A DNA stretch of 64,000 nucleotides from Propionivibrio hellwigii (GCF_041770905.1 NZ_JBEUWX010000002.1:1798001-1862000), one strand, 5' to 3'; counted from the first letter of the stretch, positions 8,997 to 16,823 are shown. Translations and numbers: made by a program. Notes: generated by a model from the letters alone, not told the origin.

Positions 8997-10553
8997 ATGC
9001 GATTCCTCGATCAGCCCATCGATTTTTCGCCTGTCGCCGGCCAGACGATGGCCGCTTACGTGGCGACCGTCAGTGCCGCGCAGTTAGTGGATTTCAGCGT
9101 TGCCGTTCATCGCGCCGGCCGGCGGCTGGTCAGCCTGTGGGGGAGTGACGAGCGTGACCGCGCTGCGGATGCTGACGCCGGCTTTGCCCTGCATGTCGCC
9201 TTCGATCTGGCCGAAGGGCTGGTATGCCTGAGCCTGCCGCTGCCGGCAGACAACCCCGCCTTCCCCGATTTGGCGTCACTGTTTTACAGCGCCAACCGCC
9301 TGCAGCGCGCCGCCTGTGACCTGCTCGGCCTGCGCATCAAGGACGGCGAGGATACGCGCCCCTGGCTACGCCACGCCAACTGGCCGGCCGACTACTTTCC
9401 GCTGCGCCGCGACACGCCGGATCGCCAGTTTCCGGCGGAAAATGAAGATTATCCCTTCGTCCGTGTCGCGGGCGAGGGCGTCCATGAAATTGCTGTCGGC
9501 CCGATCCACGCCGGCATCATCGAACCGGGCCACTTCCGTTTTTCGACGATGGGCGAACGCACGCTCCGCCTGGAGGAGCGCCTGGGCTGGAAACATAAAG
9601 GAATCGACCGGCGTTTCATCGGTATGCCGCTGGCCGAAGGCGCCCTGCTGGCCGGCCGGATTTCCGGCGATACCACGGTCGCTTACGCTTGGGCATACAG
9701 CCAGGCCGCCGAAGCCATCGCCGAGGTCGTGCCGCCGCCGCGCGCCGCCTGGCTGCGCGCCCTGCTGCTCGAACGCGAACGCATCGCCAATCACCTGAGC
9801 GATCTCGGCTACCTGGGCAACGACGTTGCGCTTGCCTTCGGGCTGATGCAGTTCATGCGCCTGAAGGAAGACTGGGTGCGCCTTAACGCCCGCCTGTTCG
9901 GGCACCGCTTCACCAAGGATCGCATCGTTCCCGGCGGCGTGACCGTCGATATCGACGCTGCCGGTGTCGGTGCTTTACACAGTCAGTGTGACGCCGTCGA
10001 GAAGGAGGTGCGCCGGCTGAAGGCCATTTACGACGAACACGCCGGCCTGCAGGATCGCTTTCTGACCACCGGCACCGTCACGCCCGATCTGGCGCGTCGA
10101 CTCGGCCTCATCGGTTTGGCCGGCCGCGCCAGCGGGCAGGCGTGGGACCTGCGCTGCAACCACCCATGCCTGCCTTACGACCGGATGGTGCCAATGCTGG
10201 CGCTCGAGCGGCGTGGCGACGTTGCCGCACGCGCCGCCGTGCGCTTTACCGAACTGTTTGAATCGTTTGCCTTGATCCGGGCGCTGCTCGACCACCTGCC
10301 GGAAGGCGAAACACGCACCGTGCTACACAGCCAGCCCAACCGGCGCGGTTTCGGCTGGATTGAAGGCTGGCGCGGTGACGTGTTGGTGGCGCTGGAAACC
10401 GGCGCCGACGGCAAAATCCGCCGCTGCCATTGCCACGACCCTTCCTGGCACAACTGGCCGGCGCTCGAACATGCGGTGATCGACAACATCGTTCCCGATT
10501 TTCCGCTGATCAACAAATCGTTCAATCTTTCTTATTCCGGGCCGGATTTGTAG
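8997..10553 (+). CDS. hyfG: HyfG/HycE-like large subunit lacking the [NiFe] site (Ehr-type)
   Basis: This 518-residue protein combines an N-terminal NuoC-like (30 kDa) part, about residues 1-130, with a C-terminal NuoD/hydrogenase-large-subunit part. True [NiFe] hydrogenases have two CxxC pairs that hold nickel. Here the first is RISGDT, with Ser223 and Thr226 at the cysteine positions. The second is DPSWHN, with Ser483 and Asn486. Both pairs are therefore gone, while framework motifs such as GPIHAGIIEPGHFRF and LEERLGWKHKGI remain. This fits the described Ehr (energy-converting hydrogenase-related) class, whose substrate is unknown. The ATG at 8997 lies five bases past the hyfF stop. Confidence 0.9.
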   Translation: MRFLDQPIDFSPVAGQTMAAYVATVSAAQLVDFSVAVHRAGRRLVSLWGSDERDRAADADAGFALHVAFDLAEGLVCLSLPLPADNPAFPDLASLFYSANRLQRAACDLLGLRIKDGEDTRPWLRHANWPADYFPLRRDTPDRQFPAENEDYPFVRVAGEGVHEIAVGPIHAGIIEPGHFRFSTMGERTLRLEERLGWKHKGIDRRFIGMPLAEGALLAGRISGDTTVAYAWAYSQAAEAIAEVVPPPRAAWLRALLLERERIANHLSDLGYLGNDVALAFGLMQFMRLKEDWVRLNARLFGHRFTKDRIVPGGVTVDIDAAGVGALHSQCDAVEKEVRRLKAIYDEHAGLQDRFLTTGTVTPDLARRLGLIGLAGRASGQAWDLRCNHPCLPYDRMVPMLALERRGDVAARAAVRFTELFESFALIRALLDHLPEGETRTVLHSQPNRRGFGWIEGWRGDVLVALETGADGKIRRCHCHDPSWHNWPALEHAVIDNIVPDFPLINKSFNLSYSGPDL

Positions 10554-10555
10554 CC

Positions 10556-11083
10556 ATGTTTCCCCTCATCCGACAGATTCTCCGCACCGGCATCGTCACC
10601 GAGCCGCCGCCTGCCGCCGATGACGCCATGCTGGTCGCCGTCCGGCAACGTCTGGACAGCGAAATGCACCGCCTGCTCGGCCGTGCGCTGGTCATCCGCC
10701 ACGTCGATGCCGGTTCCTGCAACGGTTGCGAGCTGGAAATCCATGCGCTGGGCAACCCCTATTACAACCTCGAAGCGCTTGGCATCAAGTTTTCCGCCAG
10801 CCCGCGTCATGCCGATATGCTGCTCGTCACCGGGCCGGTCGCCAAAAACATGGAAACCGCGCTCAAACGTGCCTACGAGGCGACGCCCGCGCCGAAACTC
10901 GTTGTCGCCGTCGGCGACTGCGGCTGTACCGGCGGTCCGTTCGGTGAGAGCTATGCCTCGTGCGGGCGCGTCGCCAACGTGATTCCCGTCGATGTCACCA
11001 TCCCGGGCTGCCCGCCGACACCGCTGCAGCTGATGCAGGGCATCCTCGCCGCCATTGCACCGGATACCCGCGAAGCTCAATGA
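10556..11083 (+). CDS. hyfI: HyfI/NuoB-like small Fe-S subunit
   Basis: This 175-residue cytoplasmic subunit is homologous to NuoB, HycG and HyfI. The four ligands of the proximal [4Fe-4S] cluster N2 are intact: Cys55 and Cys58 (SCNGCELEI), a cysteine in GDCGCTGGPFG (Cys122 or Cys124, with Cys136 nearby) and Cys152 in PGCPPTP. The complex therefore keeps its electron-carrying cluster next to an altered active site. The start at 10556 lies three bases after the hyfG stop; longer frames run into hyfG. No HyfA- or HyfH-type ferredoxin gene is present in the operon, so the electron entry route is unclear. Confidence 0.92.
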   Translation: MFPLIRQILRTGIVTEPPPAADDAMLVAVRQRLDSEMHRLLGRALVIRHVDAGSCNGCELEIHALGNPYYNLEALGIKFSASPRHADMLLVTGPVAKNMETALKRAYEATPAPKLVVAVGDCGCTGGPFGESYASCGRVANVIPVDVTIPGCPPTPLQLMQGILAAIAPDTREAQ

Positions 11084-11454
11084 ACCGCCGTATTGCCTGC
11101 CGGCTGTTGATCGAAGGCCGCGTGCAGGGCGTCGGCTTCCGCAACGCGCTGTGTGCCGAAGCCCTGCGTCTCGACGTCGGCGGCTGGGTGCGCAACCACC
11201 ATGACGGCCACGTCGAAGCTTTTTTCTGCGGCGAGGAAGCGCACGTCAATGCCTTGATTACCTGGGCCCATCATGGCCCGCGCCTGGCGCGGATCGACCG
11301 CGTGACCTGCCAGGAAATGCCTTTTCCGGGGGCACACCCGGCGTCCTTTCTGGAACACCTTTCAGCGGCATTTCCGCCGGAATCACCGCCACCCGACTTG
11401 TCAGAAGCTCGCCCCCAGGAATACTTTCCCTTCCGGCGCAAACCTTCTGTGTAA
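11080..11454 (+). CDS. acyP: Acylphosphatase, last gene of the Ehr operon
   Basis: This is a 124-residue member of the acylphosphatase family, which hydrolyses acyl phosphates such as carbamoyl or acetyl phosphate. The signature GRVQGVGFRN is present with catalytic Arg21, and GWVRNHHDG supplies Asn39. The core ends near residue 92 and is followed by about 30 extra residues rich in Pro and Ser, longer than the usual 90-100-residue enzyme. The start codon overlaps the hyfI stop as ATGA, indicating co-translation with the Ehr subunits. HypF, the cyanide-ligand enzyme of [NiFe] maturation, also carries an acylphosphatase domain, but this protein has only that domain. Confidence 0.88.
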   Translation: MNRRIACRLLIEGRVQGVGFRNALCAEALRLDVGGWVRNHHDGHVEAFFCGEEAHVNALITWAHHGPRLARIDRVTCQEMPFPGAHPASFLEHLSAAFPPESPPPDLSEARPQEYFPFRRKPSV

Positions 11455-11825
11455 TCACCGCACTGATATCTGCCCACGACCTTTAGTGCGCCATCTGGGT
11501 TGCATTGTCAAGCCTCCAGTAATACGACGCGGCATAAGATCGCCAATCGCTTGCCCCGCATCCAGCACGGCTTTCCGGCCTCCGGCGCAGCCATTTCGTA
11601 CACTTTGTACTTTTCCATGCCGCACGCGATGTACATTCGGTGCACATCCCATGTACTATTGGCGTGACACAATCTTTTACCTTTGCCACGTCGGCCAGAT
11701 ACAGAGATAGCGCGTTGTTTGAATGTCGTTGACTGAATAAAAACAGTCGCAAGGCGCGCCGCCACAGACGGGACGCAATGTACGGAAAACGCGCCGATGC
11801 TGAACGGAAAAAAAGGAGACTCATC
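11455..11825. other. Intergenic region after the Ehr operon
   Basis: These 371 bases hold no gene I can support. Near the right end, 11750-11793 (CAAGGCGCGCCGCCACAGAC and following GTACGG) resembles the inner core of the Correia-like element at 32449-32561, but the terminal inverted repeats are missing. A promoter for the next gene must lie here; I could not fix it. Confidence 0.5.
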
Positions 11826-12329
11826 ATGTTGAAGCAACACCGCCCGCTGTTTTTTGCCATTGCCGTCCGACTTCTCGCCTTCGCAGCACTTGTCGGTTTT
11901 GCCGGCAGCATCCGTGCCGAAGTCTCGTTCAGCATCGGGGATCCGGGGTTTTACGGGCGCATTGATATCGGCGGCCATCCACCCCCACCCCTGGTTTATT
12001 CCCAACCTGTCATCGTCACCCCGTCGCCATTCATGGGGCCGCCGGTATATTTTCGCGTTCCTCCCCGGCACATCAAGCATTGGCGCCGCCACTGCCGCGA
12101 ATACGGCGCTTGCAGCGAGCCGGTGTATTTTGTGCGGGATAGCTGGTATCGCCGCGAGTTCGCGCCACGCTACATGGGTTACGATGCGCCGCCTCCGCCC
12201 CATTTCCGCTACCGTGAAGAATGGCGCAGGCGCCATATGTACGACGGTTACCGCTGGCGCGGGTATCGCCAATTCCCGCGCCATCGCCGCCATCACGATG
12301 ATGATGATGACGATGACGATGACGATTGA
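11826..12329 (+). CDS. Secreted His/Arg/Pro-rich protein with poly-aspartate tail
   Basis: This 167-residue protein has a cleavable signal peptide (hydrophobic stretch ending FAGSIRAEV, cut probably after residue 31). The mature part is rich in Pro, Tyr, Arg and His (for example PPPPLVYSQPVI, RRHCREYGACSEPVYF) and has two cysteines. It ends in RRHH followed by ten aspartates, encoded by alternating GAT/GAC codons. The AAAAAGGAGA upstream is a good ribosome binding site and fixes the start. It resembles small periplasmic proteins annotated as hypothetical in betaproteobacteria. The His-rich plus Asp-rich end could bind divalent metals, which is an inference. Confidence 0.8.
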   Translation: MLKQHRPLFFAIAVRLLAFAALVGFAGSIRAEVSFSIGDPGFYGRIDIGGHPPPPLVYSQPVIVTPSPFMGPPVYFRVPPRHIKHWRRHCREYGACSEPVYFVRDSWYRREFAPRYMGYDAPPPPHFRYREEWRRRHMYDGYRWRGYRQFPRHRRHHDDDDDDDDDD

Positions 12330-12527
12330 TCAAGGCCCGGCAGACCGGATCGTGGCGCGCTGCACCGGACTGCCCAGATATCTGGAAGGCTCGGCGGCCA
12401 GACAACGGGCGTAAAACTGCCCGGTTTTCAGCGTGATTGACTTTACATCGCCATCGGGGACGAGGCGTTTTACGTTATGATTGGCGCGCCGGCTTTTTTG
12501 CCCGATTCGTTTCTCATTCACGCCCAT
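12330..12527 (-). CDS. Possible small protein, 65 aa (doubtful)
   Basis: A minus-strand frame from an ATG at 12527 codes 65 residues with balanced composition (contains KRLVPDGDVKSITLKTG and SRYLGSPVQRATI). Its stop abuts the stop of the poly-Asp gene (TGATCA, 12327-12332). It fills an otherwise empty 258-base gap. No family is recognised and no strong ribosome binding site is seen. It may be a chance frame in GC-rich DNA. Confidence 0.25.
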   Translation of the reverse strand: MGVNEKRIGQKSRRANHNVKRLVPDGDVKSITLKTGQFYARCLAAEPSRYLGSPVQRATIRSAGP

Positions 12528-12587
12528 TCCTGCATTCCTCCGTCCTCGCCCGCCTTCTCCGCCGGGTTCGACCGACTGATATTCGCT

Positions 12588-13016
12588 ATGACCGGACTTT
12601 CTCCCGATACGCCGATTCCCACCGAAATCCGGCTGCATCAGAAAACCCGCCGCCTCGAACTCGTTTATGAGAACGCGCACTATGAACTCAGCCACGAGTT
12701 TCTCCGCGTATTTTCGCCTTCGGCGGCAGTGCGCGGTCACGGACGCGGCCAGGAAACCCTGCAACTGGGCAAGCGCGACGTCGAAATCGAGCGCATCGAA
12801 CCCGTTGGCAATTACGCGCTTCGCCTGGTTTTTTCCGACGGTCACGACAGCGGCCTGTATTCCTGGGATCTGCTGTACAACTTCTGCCGCCACCGCGATG
12901 CGCTGTGGCAAGCCTACCTCGACCGCCTCGCCGCAGCCGGTGGCAGCCGCGATCCGGCCGAATGCCCGCCGTCGCCGCAGCCGCCCGCAGTGCAATGTGG
13001 CCTGGTCAGACACTGA
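12588..13016 (+). CDS. DUF971 (GBBH-like N-terminal domain) protein
   Basis: This 142-residue protein belongs to the DUF971 family, a small fold also found at the N-terminus of gamma-butyrobetaine hydroxylases. Residues around 10-110 carry the family pattern (IRLHQKTRRLELVY, LSHEFLRVFSPSAAVRGHG, YALRLVFSDGHDSGLYSW). The segment HDSGLYSWDLL with a nearby Cys and His suits a metal-binding role. It precedes ubiE, as in many betaproteobacteria, which has led to suggestions of a quinone or Fe-S link; nothing in the sequence proves it. The ATG at 12588 is chosen because the residues upstream in frame are unlike the family. Confidence 0.85.
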   Translation: MTGLSPDTPIPTEIRLHQKTRRLELVYENAHYELSHEFLRVFSPSAAVRGHGRGQETLQLGKRDVEIERIEPVGNYALRLVFSDGHDSGLYSWDLLYNFCRHRDALWQAYLDRLAAAGGSRDPAECPPSPQPPAVQCGLVRH

Positions 13017-13162
13017 GCGCCGCGTACGGAATACGCCGCGCCTTTGCCTGTTCGCCATGCTTATTGCCCTCGTTGCGCGCCTGATGGCGTACGATCGTCC
13101 AGCAATCGCCTAAAATTGCGTCGTTGCCCGAAAATATGAACGTCGATCGCCCTGACCCTGCC

Positions 13163-13897
13163 ATGGATAAACAAACCCATTTCGGCTTTGAACACGTTGC
13201 CGAGAGCGAAAAAGCGCGGCGCGTCGCCGGCGTATTCGATTCGGTGGCGACGCGCTACGACCTGATGAACGATCTGATGTCCGGCGGACTGCATCGGCTC
13301 TGGAAAATCTTTACCATCGACCGCAGTGGCGTGCGCGAAGGCGCGCGCGTGCTTGATGTGGCAGGCGGCACCGGCGACCTGTCGCGCGCTTTCGCCCGGC
13401 GCGTCGGCAAAAGCGGCGAAGTTTGGCTGACCGACATCAACAACGCCATGCTCACGCACGGCCGCGATCGCTTGTGCGATCAGGGGATTCTATTGCCGGT
13501 AGCGCAGTGTGACGCTGAAAAGCTGCCGTTCCCCGATGATTATTTTGATTGCGTGACGGTCGCTTTTGGTTTGCGCAACATGACGCACAAGGACAGGGCG
13601 CTCGCCGAAATGCGCCGTGTTCTGCGCCCGGGCGGACGCCTGCTGATCCTCGAATTCTCGCGGATCTGGAAGCCGCTGGCGCCGGCCTACGATTTCTATT
13701 CGTTTAAAATCATCCCGAAGCTGGGCCGGCTCGTGACGCAGGACGAAGCAAGCTACCGCTACCTTGCCGAGTCGATCCGCATGCATCCGGACCAGATGAC
13801 GCTGAAACGGATGATGGAACACGCTGGGCTGGAAAACGTCGAATATTTCAACCTGACGCTGGGTGTTGTCGCCCTGCATCGGGGCTTCAAGTTCTGA
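13163..13897 (+). CDS. ubiE: Ubiquinone/menaquinone biosynthesis C-methyltransferase
   Basis: This SAM-dependent enzyme methylates demethylmenaquinol and 2-polyprenyl-6-methoxybenzoquinol. It has the Rossmann motif DVAGGTGDLSRAFA, plus ALRNMTHKDRALAEM-like and LRPGGRLLILEFS motifs typical of UbiE. The 244-residue length with the start at 13163 (MDKQTHFGFEHV) matches family N-termini; in-frame starts at 13136 (ATG) and 13124 (TTG) would add non-conserved residues. It is followed by the Tim44-like gene and the ubiJ remnant. Together with frdBCD it suggests the cell makes the quinones needed for both oxygen and fumarate respiration. Confidence 0.95.
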   Translation: MDKQTHFGFEHVAESEKARRVAGVFDSVATRYDLMNDLMSGGLHRLWKIFTIDRSGVREGARVLDVAGGTGDLSRAFARRVGKSGEVWLTDINNAMLTHGRDRLCDQGILLPVAQCDAEKLPFPDDYFDCVTVAFGLRNMTHKDRALAEMRRVLRPGGRLLILEFSRIWKPLAPAYDFYSFKIIPKLGRLVTQDEASYRYLAESIRMHPDQMTLKRMMEHAGLENVEYFNLTLGVVALHRGFKF

Positions 13898-13946
13898 AGG
13901 AATTTTTCAGTCAATCAAATTCAAGAAACCCCAAGGAGAACGCCTG

Positions 13947-14807
13947 ATGAAAAGATTCTTGGCCGCTATGTTCATCGCCTTACTCGCCGTCGTGTCAACC
14001 GTCGACGATGCCGAAGCCGCGCGTTTGGGCGGCGGGCGTTCCGTCGGTATGCAGCGCCGGGCGCTCACGCCCCGCCCGGCCGCGCCGCAGCGCCAGGCCG
14101 CGCCCGCACCGGGCCAGGCGCAGCGCAGCTGGCTCGGCCCGATCGCCGGCTTGGCGACTGGCCTCGGCCTCGCCGCGCTGTTTTCGTATCTCGGCCTGAG
14201 TGCTGAACTGGCAAATTTCGTCATGCTTGTCCTGCTAGTGATGGCCGGCATGTTCCTTGTCCGTCTGTTCCGCCGTCCCCAACAGGGGCAGCAGGCGCCG
14301 ATGCGCTATGCGGGCGTAAACACCCCCGGACAATCGCCCCGCCATACCGACGGGGCGGCCGCAAACGCCCAATCCATGCGGGCTGCGGAGGCGCCGGATC
14401 ATACGCCTTCGGCTGCCGGCAACATCCTCGCCGGTTTTGACGACGAAGCCTTCCTGCGTGTCGCCAAGCTCAACTTTGTCCGCCTACAAGCAGCGAACGA
14501 CGCGAAGAACCTTGACGACATCCGCGAATTCGTCACGCCCGAAATCTACGCCGAGATTAAGCTGCAGATGGACGAGCGCGGCAATACGCCCCAGCAAACC
14601 GACATCGTGACGCTTACGGCCGATTTACTGGAAGTCGTCCAAGAAGGCCCGCGTTATATCGCCAGCGTGCGCTTTGGCGGCATGATTCGAGAGAGCCTTG
14701 GCGATGCCGAAAGCGCCGCCGCGCCTTTTGAAGAAATCTGGCATCTGAGCAAGCCGATCGACGGAAGCAGCGGCTGGGTCGTCGCCGGCATTCAGCAGAT
14801 TCAGTAA
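13947..14807 (+). CDS. Tim44-like domain membrane protein
   Basis: The 286-residue protein starts after a clear AAGGAG (13933-13938). It has a signal-like N-terminus (about residues 1-24, ending DDAEA), a Pro/Gln/Arg-rich linker, two hydrophobic segments around residues 65-115, a second low-complexity linker, and a C-terminal Tim44/MBA1-like domain from about residue 150 (FLRVAKLNFVRLQAANDAKN, FVTPEIYAEIKLQM, FEEIWHLSKP). Homologues sit between ubiE and ubiJ in betaproteobacteria. The function is not established; Tim44 in mitochondria tethers the import motor to the membrane. Confidence 0.85.
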   Translation: MKRFLAAMFIALLAVVSTVDDAEAARLGGGRSVGMQRRALTPRPAAPQRQAAPAPGQAQRSWLGPIAGLATGLGLAALFSYLGLSAELANFVMLVLLVMAGMFLVRLFRRPQQGQQAPMRYAGVNTPGQSPRHTDGAAANAQSMRAAEAPDHTPSAAGNILAGFDDEAFLRVAKLNFVRLQAANDAKNLDDIREFVTPEIYAEIKLQMDERGNTPQQTDIVTLTADLLEVVQEGPRYIASVRFGGMIRESLGDAESAAAPFEEIWHLSKPIDGSSGWVVAGIQQIQ

Positions 14808-14815
14808 TCCTCACC

Positions 14816-15151
14816 ATGCTGACGGCTGCCGCGCTGGCTTTCACCCTGCGCAATTTGCGCCGGAATTTCGAGGACGCGCTGCCCCGCAGCGTCGGAGACA
14901 TTGCCGCCCAACCCGTCCGACGGCGGGCGCAGCGCGGCCGTGCCGTCTTTTCCGGCGTTTCGCGTGCTGCCCGCGCATTTGCACGGCATTTCGCCGAATA
15001 TTTCAGCGAGAAAAACTCGCTCATCGTCGGCCAGGCCGAGATGGAGGCATTAGCCCGCGCCATCAACGCACTGATCCGGGATACGACATCGCTCGAACAA
15101 CGCCTGGGACAACTGGGCGGCATGGAAATCCGGACGTGCGCCTACCTTTAA
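14816..15151 (+). CDS. ubiJ: Internally deleted UbiJ (SCP2 domain largely missing)
   Basis: This 111-residue frame begins like betaproteobacterial UbiJ (MLTAAALAF). It then jumps to what looks like the C-terminal third of that protein: NLRRNFEDALPRSVGDIAAQ, then ARAFARHFAEYFSEKNSLIV and a coiled-coil end RDTTSLEQRLGQL. Normal UbiJ is about 200 residues, and its N-terminal SCP2 lipid-binding domain is absent here. The reading frame is intact, so the deletion was in frame. The position right after the Tim44-like gene is the usual place for ubiJ; ubiB, normally next, is not present. It may be non-functional or reduced to the part that contacts UbiK. The assignment rests on recalled family features. 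Confidence 0.6.
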   Translation: MLTAAALAFTLRNLRRNFEDALPRSVGDIAAQPVRRRAQRGRAVFSGVSRAARAFARHFAEYFSEKNSLIVGQAEMEALARAINALIRDTTSLEQRLGQLGGMEIRTCAYL

Positions 15152-15158
15152 TGATTTT

Positions 15159-15782
15159 ATGAATGCCATGACTTCGATCTTTTTTCCGCAAACACCGCGG
15201 TACAAGCAACATCCATATTTTCAGCGGCTTTTACAGGCATCGGCGTTGATTCTCGGGCTTGGGCTGACGTTAACGCTCACTGCCTGCAAAAGCACTAGCG
15301 CGCCGGAGAAACGCGTCCATGCGAACGAAACATTTACGACGGATACGCCTTTTTCCTATGCCAGCAAGCGTCCGCCCGAAGCGGCGTGCGAAACTGGCAA
15401 GCGCGCGCTGTTGAGCCAGGGCTACCGTATCAGTGAAGACAAGACCTTGAGTCTGAACGGCGAAAAAATCTTCCGACCCGAAACAGAAAGAGTCGTCCGC
15501 CTCGGCATCAATCTCGTCTGCCTGGCGAGCGGGCGGGGCGCCATCATTTACGCCAACGCCCTGGAAACCCATTACGAACTTAAATCGAGCGGCAGCAGCG
15601 CTGGCGTGAGTGTTTCCGGCATGGGGTCGCTTTCTCTGCCGTGGACGATGGATCGCAATACGCTGGTCAAAATCAGCGAGGAAACCATTACCAACGCCGG
15701 GTTCTACCAGCGCCTGTTCGATCTGATCGAATCGCTCGAAGGCGGGAAGAAAGCCACGCCCGCCGCCGATGACGCTCCCTGA
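15159..15782 (+). CDS. DUF2242-type lipoprotein
   Basis: This 207-residue protein has a long signal segment and a lipobox (LTLTAC, Cys43), so it should be an envelope lipoprotein. The mature domain has two Cys (PPEAACETGKRALL and GINLVCLASGRG) and a region with YANALETHYELKSSG, typical of the DUF2242 family as I recall it. Its first ATG may be at 15159 or at the second ATG three codons on. Its 3' end overlaps the next gene by 14 bases, suggesting coexpression with the permease. Function unknown. Confidence 0.72.
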   Translation: MNAMTSIFFPQTPRYKQHPYFQRLLQASALILGLGLTLTLTACKSTSAPEKRVHANETFTTDTPFSYASKRPPEAACETGKRALLSQGYRISEDKTLSLNGEKIFRPETERVVRLGINLVCLASGRGAIIYANALETHYELKSSGSSAGVSVSGMGSLSLPWTMDRNTLVKISEETITNAGFYQRLFDLIESLEGGKKATPAADDAP

Positions 15783-16542
15783 AACCCCGCTGGCGTTTTA
15801 TCCGGTCGCCGTCGTCGCCATTCTGCTGACCGGTATTTCCAAGGGCGGATTCGGCGCAGCGGCCGGCGGGCTGGCCGTACCGATCCTATCGCTGGTCGTC
15901 GCCCCGCCGGAAGCCGCCGGTATCATGTTGCCCATTCTTTGCGCCATGGATATTTTCAGCGTCTACGCCTGGCGCGGGCGCTGGTCGATCCGGCATCTGC
16001 GCATTCTGCTCCCCGGCGTACTGACGGGCATCGCCCTGGGCAGCCTGGCGTTCGGCATTCTTCCGGTCAATGCAATCCGGCTGATCGTCGGCCTTATCGC
16101 CGTGTTTTTCTCGGTCAATAAATACTTCGCACTCACCGAGCGTCTGGCCGCCCGCCTGTCCATGAGCGAGCAAACGCCCGGTCCGGTCACGGGCGCAATC
16201 TGCGGCCTATTTTCCGGCTTTACCAGCACGCTGGCGCATGCAGGCGGCCCGCCTTTTGCCGTTTATATCTACTCGCAGCGTCTGGACAAATCGGCCATTG
16301 TCGCGACCTCGGCGCTGCTGTTCTGCATCGCCAATTACGTCAAGCTAGCGCCATACTATTTTCTCGGCCAATTGAGCCTGAGCAATCTTTCCCTATCACT
16401 GCTTTTTGCGCCGCTGGTGCCGCTCGGAATCTGGCTTGGCATCTGGCTGCACAAGCGTATTTCTGAAAAAACCTTTTTCCAGATCAGCTACCTGCTGCTG
16501 TTTCTCAGCGGCGTCAAGCTGATCTGGGACGCCCTGGCCTAA
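15769..16542 (+). CDS. TauE/SafE-family membrane permease
   Basis: This 257-residue protein with about eight membrane helices belongs to the TauE/SafE (DUF81) family, whose members export sulfite, sulfoacetate or related organic anions. The first-half motif GISKGGFGAAAGGLAVPIL and the second-half GFTSTLAHAGGPPFAVYIYS are the duplicated signatures of the family. The substrate cannot be read from the sequence. It overlaps the lipoprotein gene and is followed by the first composite repeat region, with no obvious hairpin terminator. Confidence 0.88.
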   Translation: MTLPETPLAFYPVAVVAILLTGISKGGFGAAAGGLAVPILSLVVAPPEAAGIMLPILCAMDIFSVYAWRGRWSIRHLRILLPGVLTGIALGSLAFGILPVNAIRLIVGLIAVFFSVNKYFALTERLAARLSMSEQTPGPVTGAICGLFSGFTSTLAHAGGPPFAVYIYSQRLDKSAIVATSALLFCIANYVKLAPYYFLGQLSLSNLSLSLLFAPLVPLGIWLGIWLHKRISEKTFFQISYLLLFLSGVKLIWDALA

Positions 16543-16569
16543 GCGCGGTCAAAAATAGCGCCCCGGAAA

Positions 16570-16747
16570 CCCGTGTAGATAGGGCATTTCCAAGTAGGCG
16601 CCTCTGAAGCCCTTATGAATAAAGGATCTCCGGATAGGCATCTCTGAAACCCTTATAAATAGGGCGTTTGCGGATAGGGTGCCCGGAGATGACCTAAATA
16701 CAAGGGGTTTACGGGCACCTCCTCTGAAACGCCCTAAATACGCGGGC
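16570..16747. repeat. Palindromic repeat array B, five units
   Basis: Units begin at 16570, 16610 and 16650 in one orientation (CCCGTGTAGATAGGGC, CCCTTATGAATAAAGG, CCCTTATAAATAGGGC) and at 16691 and 16731 in the other (GACCTAAATACAAGGGG, GCCCTAAATACGCGGGC). Spacing is 40 bases, 41 at the strand switch. The sequence between cores is also related (CTCTGAAG, CTCTGAAA, TTTGCGGATAGG), so the whole 40-base unit is repeated. Confidence 0.85.
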
Positions 16748-16823
16748 TAGCGGGCAAGTACCTTGAGACACTTTAACTATAGGAATTGCCAAGGCCTGCG
16801 AGCTGACTTCCACCCACAAGACG

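Noticed and set aside
8997..11083. Active [NiFe] hydrogenase-4 or formate hydrogenlyase
   Set aside because: The nickel cysteines are absent in the large subunit, and no formate dehydrogenase, HyfH or hyp maturation genes are in the window.
16570..16750. CRISPR array
   Set aside because: The regular 40-bp spacing looked like one, but the units are imperfect palindromes that differ from each other, the spacers are related in sequence, units switch strand, and no cas genes are present.
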